A program made the position numbers and the translations under genes. Below are positions 17,739-25,195 of a stretch of 64,000 nucleotides of DNA, in pieces. Position 1 is the stretch's first letter. Each line of letters begins with the position of its first letter. A model generated the notes under the pieces. It ran no database searches. It was not told where the DNA came from and was given only the letters and a program-made list of their open reading frames with translations. The DNA is from Microvirga zambiensis WSM3693 (GTDB lineage Bacteria; Pseudomonadota; Alphaproteobacteria; Rhizobiales; Beijerinckiaceae). The stretch spans positions 39,709 to 103,708 of the forward strand of contig NZ_JAERQD010000023.1 in NCBI RefSeq assembly GCF_016735695.1. Direction: 5' to 3'.

Positions 17739-18665
17739 ATGGCGAAGATCGGCTGGGAAGGGGTCTTTCCCGCGGTGACCACTCAGTTCAAGCCCAATTT
17801 CGACCTGGACATCGATGCGACGGCCAAGGTGATGGATGGCCTGATCCGCGACGGCGTCTCCGGGCTCATCGTCTGCGGCACGGTGGGAGAGAACACCTCG
17901 CTCAGCCGTTCGGAGAAGGTGGCGGTCATGGAGGCCGCCAAGGACGTCGCGCGCGGCAGGGTGCCGGTGATTGCCGGCGTCGCCGAGTTCACCACGGCCT
18001 TCGCCTCCGAAGTCGCGAAGGAGGCCGAGCGTGTCGGGCTCGACGGCGTCATGGTCATGCCGGCGCTGGTCTATTCCTCGAAGCCCCATGAGACGGCGGC
18101 CCATTTCCGCGGGGTCGCGAAGGCGACCAGCCTGCCGATCATGGTCTACAACAACCCGCCCATCTACAAGAACGACGTGACGCCGGACATTCTCGTTTCC
18201 CTGGCGGATTGCGAGAACGTCGTCTGCTTCAAGGATTCGTCCGGCGATACCCGCCGCTTCACGGATACGAAGAACATGGTCGGCGATCGTTTCGTTCTGT
18301 TCGCAGGTCTCGACGACGTGGTGGTCGAGAGCGTGATGCTGGGCGCCGCCGGCTGGGTTTCCGGCATGTCGAATGCCTTCCCGCAGGAAGGCGAGACGCT
18401 CTTCCGTCTGGCGAAGGCCGGGCGCTACGAGGAGGCTCGCGCACTCTATGAATGGTTCATGCCGCTGCTGCACCTCGATGCCCGCCCCGACCTCGTGCAA
18501 TGCATCAAGCTGTGCGAGCACATCATGGGCCGCGGCTCCGAGTTGACCCGTCCGCCGCGTCTCGCTCTTGGCCCGGAGGAACGGGCCGCAGTGGAAGCGG
18601 TCATGGGCAAGGCGCTCAAGACGCGTCCCGCGCTTCCGGAGGTCGGGCTGAAATCCGCCGCCTGA
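17739..18665 (+). CDS. DapA-family lyase, probable pyrroline-4-hydroxy-2-carboxylate deaminase
   Basis: A 308-residue TIM-barrel aldolase/lyase of the dihydrodipicolinate synthase superfamily. The substrate-binding GTVGENTSLS, the Tyr in IMVYNNPP and the Schiff-base Lys in VVCFKDSSGD are all present. Neighbouring epimerase and FAD dehydrogenase point to hydroxyproline catabolism, where the family member HypD deaminates pyrroline-4-hydroxy-2-carboxylate to alpha-ketoglutarate semialdehyde. A lysine-biosynthesis DapA role is less likely in this context. The start follows a gaggag site. First gene of a plus-strand set of three. Confidence 0.85.
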   Translation: MAKIGWEGVFPAVTTQFKPNFDLDIDATAKVMDGLIRDGVSGLIVCGTVGENTSLSRSEKVAVMEAAKDVARGRVPVIAGVAEFTTAFASEVAKEAERVGLDGVMVMPALVYSSKPHETAAHFRGVAKATSLPIMVYNNPPIYKNDVTPDILVSLADCENVVCFKDSSGDTRRFTDTKNMVGDRFVLFAGLDDVVVESVMLGAAGWVSGMSNAFPQEGETLFRLAKAGRYEEARALYEWFMPLLHLDARPDLVQCIKLCEHIMGRGSELTRPPRLALGPEERAAVEAVMGKALKTRPALPEVGLKSAA

Positions 18666-18672
18666 TACCATC

Positions 18673-18702
18673 GAAGCGGAGGGTGACGGCACCCTCCGCT
18701 TC
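18673..18702 (+). terminator. Strong hairpin between the lyase and epimerase genes
   Basis: A perfect 13-bp stem (gaagcggagggtg / caccctccgcttc) with a 4-base loop, 8 bases after the lyase stop and 43 bases before the epimerase start. No T-run. It could reduce downstream expression or stabilise the upstream message. Confidence 0.65.
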
Positions 18703-18744
18703 CCGATATGCAAATCGCATCGTTTCAGAGCAGCGAGTGAAGTC

Positions 18745-19767
18745 ATGGCGCGCGATACGTTCTTCTGCATCGACGGTCACACCTGCGGAAATCCAGTCCG
18801 CGTAGTGACCGGCGGCAGCATACCGCAGCTGAAGGGCGAGACCATGTTCGAGCGCCGCCAGCACTTCCTGGCGGAATACGACTGGATCCGCACCGGCCTG
18901 ATGTTCGAGCCCCGCGGCCATGACATGATGTCGGGCTCGATTCTCTATCCGCCGACCCGCGCCGATTGCGATGTCGGCATCCTGTTCATCGAGACCTCGG
19001 GCTGCCTGCCCATGTGCGGCCATGGCACCATCGGCACGGTCACGATCGCGCTCGAGAACGGGTTGATCCATCCGAAGACGCCGGGCCTCTTGCGGCTCGA
19101 TACGCCGGCCGGCGTCGTGGAGGCGCGCTACGAGCAGAACGGTCCCTATATCGAGCGCGTGCGCATCACCAATATCCCGTCCTTCCTCTATGGCACCGGT
19201 TACGAAGTGGAGGTCGAGGGCCTGGGGCATCTCACCGTCGACGTCGCCTATGGCGGCAATTTCTACGCCATCGTCGAGCCGCAGGCGCTCTATTCCGATC
19301 TCGCCGATGTCGACCCTTCCGATATCCTGCGCTGGAGCCCCAAGCTGCGGGAGGCCTTCAATGCGCGCTACCGGATCGCTCATCCGGAGAACCCGGACAT
19401 CAACCGCCTGACCCACGTTCTGTGGACGGGGAGGGCGCAAAGCGCGGAGGGCACGGCGCGCAATGCGGTGTTCTACGGCGACAAGGCGATCGATCGCTCG
19501 CCGTGCGGCACCGGAACTTCGGCGCGCATGGCCCATCTTGCGGCCCGCGGCGAACTGAAGGAGGGCGATGCCTTCGTTCATGAAAGCATCATCGGGTCGA
19601 CCTTCACCGGGCGCATCGAGGGGCGGGCGAAGGTCGGCGACCGCGATGCCATCATTCCTTCGATCGAGGGATGGGCGCGGGTGACCGGCTTCAACACGAT
19701 CATCATCGACGACCGCGACCCCTTCGCCCACGGCTTCCAGGTCGTGGATCGCGGCACGCGCTCGTAA
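18745..19767 (+). CDS. Proline-racemase-family enzyme, probable 4-hydroxyproline 2-epimerase
   Basis: A 340-residue cytosolic enzyme that uses two cysteines as acid/base to invert the alpha carbon of an imino acid. Both are present: LPMCGHGTIGTVT near residue 90 and DRSPCGTGTSARMA near residue 255. Cys rather than Thr at the second site favours a racemase/epimerase over trans-3-hydroxyproline dehydratase. With the adjacent D-amino-acid dehydrogenase and DapA-type lyase, the most likely reaction is trans-4-hydroxy-L-proline to cis-4-hydroxy-D-proline. Proline racemase activity is the alternative. Confidence 0.9.
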   Translation: MARDTFFCIDGHTCGNPVRVVTGGSIPQLKGETMFERRQHFLAEYDWIRTGLMFEPRGHDMMSGSILYPPTRADCDVGILFIETSGCLPMCGHGTIGTVTIALENGLIHPKTPGLLRLDTPAGVVEARYEQNGPYIERVRITNIPSFLYGTGYEVEVEGLGHLTVDVAYGGNFYAIVEPQALYSDLADVDPSDILRWSPKLREAFNARYRIAHPENPDINRLTHVLWTGRAQSAEGTARNAVFYGDKAIDRSPCGTGTSARMAHLAARGELKEGDAFVHESIIGSTFTGRIEGRAKVGDRDAIIPSIEGWARVTGFNTIIIDDRDPFAHGFQVVDRGTRS

Positions 19768-19832
19768 CCTCGCTCCCGCGGGCAGGTTGACGCAATCCGC
19801 CCACGATCCCGCTCTCTTGAACAGGGTCCACG

Positions 19833-21068
19833 ATGCAGATAGCGGTTGTCGGTGCAGGAATCGTAGGTCTCGCGACAGCTCACGCTCTCCTCGAGCGCGG
19901 GCATCGAGTGACGCTCATTGATCCCGGCGGCCTGCAGGGGCGCCCGACGGACGGCAACGCGGGCTGGATCGCGCACGTCGACATCATGCCGCTGGCCTCG
20001 CCCAAGGTCTGGCGGAACCTGCCGCATTGGCTGATGGATCCCCTCGGACCACTGACCATCCGGCCAGCTTATCTGCCGTCCCTGGCGCCCTGGCTCATCC
20101 GCTTCGTGCTGGCGTCGTCACCGGCACGCATCAAGACGAGCATGAAGGCTATCCGCGCCATCAACGCGCAGGCACTGCCCGCATGGCAGACGCTTCTTTC
20201 CTCCCTGGGCCTGAGCGGTCATCTGCGCGAGAAGGGCATCCTGTCGGTCTGGCGAAAGCAGAGCGCCTTCGCGCAGGCAGCCGATCTGTTCGCCCGGCAG
20301 CGCGATTACGGAATCGCAGTGGATATCCTGAAGCCCGGCGATCTTGCCGCTCTGGAGCCTGCTCTTCGCAATGTCGAAGCAGGCGCGCTCTATCCTGATG
20401 CCTGCCACGTTTCCGATCCGGCGACCCTGGCCTCCGATCTGCACAGGCTTGCCGGCGAGCGTGGCGCGCAGCTCGTGCCCGGACGCGTGCTGTCCATCCG
20501 CCCCGAGAGCGACGGCATCCATCTTCAAATCGATGGTGCTGTGCACGAGCTTGTCGCGGACAAGGTCGTGCTCGCTGCGGGAATATGGTCGCGCACGCTC
20601 GCGAAAGGTCTGGATGACAGCATCCCGCTCGACACCGAACGCGGCTACAACGCTACCTACCCGGAGGGTTCGTTCGGACTCAATCGCCCGATCATGTTCG
20701 AGGGCGAGGGATTCGTGACCTCACCCCTCGCGGCCGGTGACAGGGTCGGCGGCGCCGTCGAGTTCGGCGGCGTCGAAGCCCCGCCCAATCACGCGCGGAC
20801 TGAAGCCATGATCGCGCGGCTCAAGCGTTTCCTGCCCGATTTCGATGCTGGCCAGCCTGCCAAGCGCTGGATGGGCTTTCGCCCCTCGGTGCCGGACTCG
20901 CTCCCGGTGATCGGGCCGTCGCGACGGGATGCCCGCGTCGTCTATGCGTTCGGTCATGGCCACCATGGATTGACCCAGGCAGCCGTGACTTCGCGCCTCG
21001 TGACCGATCTGGTCGATGGGCAACCCGGCGAGATCGACTTGAGGCCTTATTCGCCGCAACGCTTCTGA
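19833..21068 (+). CDS. FAD-dependent D-amino-acid dehydrogenase (DadA-like), probable D-hydroxyproline dehydrogenase
   Basis: A 411-residue flavoprotein of the DAO family. The dinucleotide-binding motif is at the N-terminus (QIAVVGAGIVGLATAHALLE) and the C-terminal FAD-contact segment is GFRPSVPDSLPVIGPS followed by YAFGHGHHGLTQA. It probably oxidises cis-4-hydroxy-D-proline from the epimerase to the pyrroline carboxylate used by the DapA-type lyase. The final semialdehyde dehydrogenase of the pathway is not in the window. It ends 15 bases from the convergent hmuS gene. Confidence 0.88.
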   Translation: MQIAVVGAGIVGLATAHALLERGHRVTLIDPGGLQGRPTDGNAGWIAHVDIMPLASPKVWRNLPHWLMDPLGPLTIRPAYLPSLAPWLIRFVLASSPARIKTSMKAIRAINAQALPAWQTLLSSLGLSGHLREKGILSVWRKQSAFAQAADLFARQRDYGIAVDILKPGDLAALEPALRNVEAGALYPDACHVSDPATLASDLHRLAGERGAQLVPGRVLSIRPESDGIHLQIDGAVHELVADKVVLAAGIWSRTLAKGLDDSIPLDTERGYNATYPEGSFGLNRPIMFEGEGFVTSPLAAGDRVGGAVEFGGVEAPPNHARTEAMIARLKRFLPDFDAGQPAKRWMGFRPSVPDSLPVIGPSRRDARVVYAFGHGHHGLTQAAVTSRLVTDLVDGQPGEIDLRPYSPQRF

Positions 21069-21083
21069 CGCGGTTTCAACGCC

Positions 21084-22100
21084 TCAGAGGCCTTCGGCGA
21101 GCTGCCGCCAGGCCGGGTCTTCCGGGCTCTGTTCCTCGCGCACGCCGAAGAACTGCGCAATGAGACTGCGATCCTCCGCATAGAGCTCGACCGAGGTGAT
21201 CAGCCCGTGTCGGGTCGGCTTGCGGACGAGCCAGGTCTCTGCGACGAGATCCTGGCGCAGATGAAGGTTGAAGCCTGGATCGAGAACGTTGAGCCAGGGC
21301 CCCATGATCTTGATCGTCGATACGAGACCATGATGGATCTGGATGCAGCCCCGGTTGCCGACGAAGCACATGATCGGCACGGCATCGGCAGACGCCTTCT
21401 CCAGAAGGTTGCGCGTCGCTGAATGGTCTAGCCGGCGGACGAACTCGGCCTCAATGATGTCGAGGCTGCCGTGCCGGCTGAGCCCGAAGCGCTTCAGCAG
21501 CGGGAAGAATTCGTGAATGTCGCGCATCGCGCGGAACGCCTCGCGGAAGCCTTGGGCGTCGACGTCCCGGCTGGAAGCGTCTTCCGGCGCCAGTGCCTCG
21601 ATCTCAAGAGGCTGTAGTGAAGAATCGGCAAAGCGGTTACGGATGGCCTCGAAGGCCGCGACATCGGACGCAGGCTTCAGATGGATCTTGATGACGGCAT
21701 CGCCCGTCTCGTCGAAGATCTGGAGGCTGCGCCGCGACCCCTTCTCATCCGGGATCTCGACGGCGAAGGCGGTGCGCCAGTGCTGAAAGAACAGCCGTAG
21801 ATCGATGGCATCGTTGAGGACGAGCCCGGTCTGTCCCGCCACCGTGATCCTGCCGAAGGTGCCAACCTTTTCATGGACGGCGGCTTCGTTCCGGGTGAGG
21901 GCCATCACCTCGCCGAGGTCCGGGAGGGCCTGGAGCAGACCGGCCGTGTCGCTGCCGAGCCGCACCACCTCGGGCCCGTCATGCGACGCCAGAAGTTCGG
22001 CCTCGGAAATCCCGAGTTCCTTCGCGAGGTCGCGACTGCGCTTGCCGCTGGCATAGAAGGGTTCCGGCGTCTGGACCCGCACGGCATTCGATAAAGTCAT
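21084..22100 (-). CDS. hmuS: Heme utilisation/degradation protein, HemS/HmuS family
   Basis: A 338-residue cytosolic heme-binding protein with the family's two homologous halves. The C-terminal half contains GNRGCIQIHHGLVSTIKIMG, GPWLNVLDP, FNLHLRQDLV and WLVRKPTRHG. The His after GCIQI is the usual heme ligand position. These proteins sequester heme after import and release iron or pass heme on. The ATG at 22100 is preferred because agggggc lies 6 bases upstream; 22115 is a weaker alternative. It is divergent from the HasA-like gene set across an AT-rich region holding an Irr-like site, which supports joint iron control. No heme ABC importer is adjacent. Confidence 0.92.
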   Translation of the reverse strand: MTLSNAVRVQTPEPFYASGKRSRDLAKELGISEAELLASHDGPEVVRLGSDTAGLLQALPDLGEVMALTRNEAAVHEKVGTFGRITVAGQTGLVLNDAIDLRLFFQHWRTAFAVEIPDEKGSRRSLQIFDETGDAVIKIHLKPASDVAAFEAIRNRFADSSLQPLEIEALAPEDASSRDVDAQGFREAFRAMRDIHEFFPLLKRFGLSRHGSLDIIEAEFVRRLDHSATRNLLEKASADAVPIMCFVGNRGCIQIHHGLVSTIKIMGPWLNVLDPGFNLHLRQDLVAETWLVRKPTRHGLITSVELYAEDRSLIAQFFGVREEQSPEDPAWRQLAEGL

Positions 22101-22125
22101 TCTTGCCCCCTGCATGCTATCCCGA

Positions 22126-22454
22126 CCGATCGATCGGCGGCGATGCTGTATGTCGTGCCGAGTTGTTGATGCTTTGTATCCAAGTCGTCAATAGGAATGA
22201 TTTACTTTTGAAAAGTTCTATTCTTTGTAATTCGTGGATAAAGACTCGAATCGTGGCCAGTTTTTAATCATTCCAATTTAAATCTACTCATGGAAACAAA
22301 TTAGATAGATTCCAATATTTTAGGAAACTATGGACTCTGCTTCAAAGTATAAGTAAAGCCGCTCCCCATCGGGGTCGGGATTGTCGACTCGCGCGCAGAA
22401 TTTTTCCTTAGTCCCGCCTCGCGCGGGCGTAAGAGGCAGGGAAGGGGAGCTGAC
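22126..22454. other. AT-rich divergent intergenic region between hmuS and the hemophore-like gene
   Basis: About 330 bases without a gene. It opens with the palindrome ccgatcgatcgg (22126-22137), holds the Irr-like site at 22206-22222, and contains a markedly AT-rich core: the 60 bases 22261-22320 have only 13 G/C. An inverted repeat ttcc-N9-ggaa lies near 22310-22327. It should contain the promoters of both divergent genes. Confidence 0.6.
22206..22222. promoter_or_regulatory. Iron control element (Irr box)-like site
   Basis: The 17-mer TTTTGAAAAGTTCTATT matches 11 of the 14 defined positions of the rhizobial ICE pattern TTTAGAA-N3-TTCTAAA, recalled from literature on Irr. It lies about 106 bases upstream of hmuS and 233 upstream of the divergent hemophore-like gene. 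Irr senses heme and iron status in Hyphomicrobiales, which suits both neighbours. Confidence 0.5.
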
Positions 22455-25118
22455 GTGGCTACACCTAAGACCATCACCATCGACGCATCGAATGCCGCAG
22501 GCGGCGTCGATCTCGACACTTACTTCGCGACGTATTTCCAGGGGTTGAAGATAGGGTCATCAAGTTACTACGGTGGTGTCGAAGATCCCGCTCCCTACGG
22601 GTATCAAAACGGAACACAAGTCGGTTTCCGTTACACAGACCCGGCCAATGCCGCGACGAACAAGCAGGTTCTTATCGAGGGCGAGAATCTGGCTTATGAC
22701 TTTGCTCACTATGGTTCCGACAAAGGGCACGGGATCTCGGGCACGATAGAGTCGATCACGTTCGGCACACGCGAAGCGCACGTGCCTGCCGGACCGACAG
22801 AGCTGACCGGCGTCATCGCCGATCTGACGATTTCCGGATGGGACATCAGCTCCGATCCAGGTGCCGGCAACACTTCGGCAAATCCCGTCTACAACCTCTA
22901 CAATGCTGTGCGTAGGGCTGGGACGGACGCGACGCATATCACCACCATCAACGCGGTCCTCGACACCTACGCCCAGAACATCCTCGGATCGGACTTCGCC
23001 GATACCTTCGTCGCTACCGTGAATGACGACACCATTTTTGGCGGTGGCGGCAACGACGTGATCGATGGCGGCGACGGCAACGATTTCGCCGTTTTCTCCG
23101 GCCGCCGCTCGGATTACACCGTCGTCGAGAACGGTGATGGCAGTTTCACGATTACCGACAAGCGCACGGAGGATTCAGATGGTGCCGATACGGTCAGCCA
23201 CGTCGAGAACTTCCAGTTCTCGGACACGGCGATCACCTCCGGCAATCTCACGGCCCAGCAGGGTGCCATCACCATCGATGCCAGCGGCGCCGACGGCATG
23301 GATTTCGAGGCGTTCATCCGTGGAGGATTCGTTGCCGGTGCGCCGGCTGGAACGAGGTTCGCATTCGATAATTCAAGCGCGTTCGCGGGCGAGGAAATGC
23401 TCCTAAGCCTCGGCACGAGCGCGGCCTCGAAATATGTTCTCGCTCATGGCGACCTCGCATACAGCTTTATGCCTCACCACGTTGTCGGGGGAACGATCAA
23501 CACCATCGAATATGGTGTGCGAGGGGCCGGTGCCTTCGACAGCAATGGATACTTTGTCGGTGGCAGCGCTCAGCTGAAAATTACCGGTCTCGACTTATTC
23601 AACACCAAGGTGACGGGCGCCACGACCCCTGAGGAAGTTGCTGAGATCAAAGCGAACGGCCCGGTGCACAACTTCGCCGACTTCAGCAACGCGGCAGCGC
23701 TTGGCCTGTATGCCGACGCTCTCGACAAGTACGCCCAGAAGTTCATCGGGTCAGCAAAGACGGACTTTTACGCCGGAACGATCTTCGCCGATACGATCAG
23801 TGGCGGCGGCGGTGACGATGTGTTCGGTGCCACCAAAGGCAACGATGCCATCGATGGGGGCGACGACTACGATCAGGTCGTCTTCAGTGGCGCAAGGGCC
23901 GACTACACCGTAACTCGGCTGTTGGACGGCAGCTACACCGTTGCTCTGAATGACGGCAGCGGAACCACGACTCTCAAGAATGTCGAGGCTGCAACGTTCT
24001 CGGATGTAACTCTCGATACGGTCCGCAACGTCGAACTCCCAGGAACTCCCCCAAAGAACATCGCTCTTTCCAAGGATTCTGCTCTGGAGAGCGCTCAGGT
24101 CGGCGAGACCATCGCCAATTTCTCGGCGACCGACGTTGAAGGCAAGGCTCTCGCATTCAGCCTCGTGAGCGATGCCGGTGGGCTCTTCGAGGTCGTTGGC
24201 ACGGCGCTGAAGGTCAAGAGCAAGCTCGATTACGAGACGGAGAAATCCCATAAGATCAGAGTGAAGGTCAGCGACGCCGACGGGCACATCGTCTTCAAGG
24301 AGTTCTCGATTGCCGTCGGCAACGTCGACGAGGGACCGGAGAACATCTCCATCTCGAAGTCCATCATTTCCGAGACCGCGGAGGTAGGATCCCGTGTCGG
24401 GATGCTGTCCGCTGTCGATCCGGAGGGAGGGACCGTCACCTACAAGCTCACCGGCAATCCGGGCGGATACTTCAAGCTGACAGATGGCAAGCTCACCGTG
24501 GCCAAGGCGCTCGATTACGAGAAGAACCAGAGCCACACGATCACAGTCGCAGCCACCGACTCCACGGGCCAGACGACGTCACAGAAGATTACCATCGACG
24601 TCGGCGATGTGGTGGAGTCGAGATCGGGCACCGGTCGCAACGACGTGATGACCGGCAATATCGGCCGGGACAAGCTGTCCGGCGGCGCCGGCAACGACAA
24701 GCTCGTCGGCAATGGCGGCAACGACTACCTCTATGGCGGCAGCGGCAACGACAAGCTGACCGGCGGCATGGGGGGCGACGATCTCTGGGGCGGCTCGGGT
24801 GCGGACACCTTCATCTTCAAGTCGATCAAGGAGACGGCTGTTTCGGGTTCCGGCCGCGACACGATCTTCGACTTCTCGACACGCCAGAAGGACAAGATCG
24901 ACCTTTCGGCCATCGACGCCAATACCACGAAGGGTGGGAACCAGGCGTTCTCCTTCATCGGGACGAAAGACTTCGGCGGCAAGGCCGGCGAGCTGCGGTA
25001 TGAGAAGGCGAAGAGCGACACATACATCCACGGCGATGTGAACGGCGACAAGATCGCGGATTTCACGATCCATCTCGACGATCGCGTGTCGCTCTCGAAG
25101 AGCTACTTCCTCCTCTGA
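22455..25118 (+). CDS. Two-domain HasA-like hemophore fused to RTX and cadherin repeats
   Basis: An 887-residue protein without a Sec signal. Domain order: HasA-like domain 1 (residues 4-170), short RTX repeats plus an FSGRRSDYTV-type linker (175-270), HasA-like domain 2 (272-450), RTX plus the same linker type (450-540), two cadherin-like domains (545-725), RTX repeats (735-790) and a type I secretion C-terminus ending SKSYFLL. HasA features include GENLAYDFAH in domain 1 and GDLAYSFMPHH in domain 2, aligning with GGNLTY of Serratia HasA (heme-ligand Tyr75); the later segments ADLTISGWDISS and a helix with AVLDTYAQ also match. The GTG start has aaggggag 5 bases upstream. Heme capture outside the cell is inferred from the fold, the adjacent receptor and hmuS. 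Confidence 0.75.
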   Translation: MATPKTITIDASNAAGGVDLDTYFATYFQGLKIGSSSYYGGVEDPAPYGYQNGTQVGFRYTDPANAATNKQVLIEGENLAYDFAHYGSDKGHGISGTIESITFGTREAHVPAGPTELTGVIADLTISGWDISSDPGAGNTSANPVYNLYNAVRRAGTDATHITTINAVLDTYAQNILGSDFADTFVATVNDDTIFGGGGNDVIDGGDGNDFAVFSGRRSDYTVVENGDGSFTITDKRTEDSDGADTVSHVENFQFSDTAITSGNLTAQQGAITIDASGADGMDFEAFIRGGFVAGAPAGTRFAFDNSSAFAGEEMLLSLGTSAASKYVLAHGDLAYSFMPHHVVGGTINTIEYGVRGAGAFDSNGYFVGGSAQLKITGLDLFNTKVTGATTPEEVAEIKANGPVHNFADFSNAAALGLYADALDKYAQKFIGSAKTDFYAGTIFADTISGGGGDDVFGATKGNDAIDGGDDYDQVVFSGARADYTVTRLLDGSYTVALNDGSGTTTLKNVEAATFSDVTLDTVRNVELPGTPPKNIALSKDSALESAQVGETIANFSATDVEGKALAFSLVSDAGGLFEVVGTALKVKSKLDYETEKSHKIRVKVSDADGHIVFKEFSIAVGNVDEGPENISISKSIISETAEVGSRVGMLSAVDPEGGTVTYKLTGNPGGYFKLTDGKLTVAKALDYEKNQSHTITVAATDSTGQTTSQKITIDVGDVVESRSGTGRNDVMTGNIGRDKLSGGAGNDKLVGNGGNDYLYGGSGNDKLTGGMGGDDLWGGSGADTFIFKSIKETAVSGSGRDTIFDFSTRQKDKIDLSAIDANTTKGGNQAFSFIGTKDFGGKAGELRYEKAKSDTYIHGDVNGDKIADFTIHLDDRVSLSKSYFLL

Positions 25119-25130
25119 GCTACGCGCGGA

Positions 25131-25153
25131 CCGGAGACCGGCAAGGTCTCCGG
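25131..25153 (+). terminator. Hairpin between the hemophore-like and receptor genes
   Basis: A perfect 9-bp stem (ccggagacc / ggtctccgg) with a 5-base loop, 12 bases after the hemophore stop. No T-run. It may lower receptor expression relative to the secreted binding protein, as hairpins do in other hemophore operons. Confidence 0.5.
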
Positions 25154-25195
25154 CCCGCTCCCTTGCCTCATGCTTCCTGTTCAAGGTCATCGTAC

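Noticed and set aside
24650..24800. Tandem short repeats considered as a CRISPR array
   Set aside because: They are in-frame codons of RTX glycine-rich nonapeptides, with variable sequence and no spacers.
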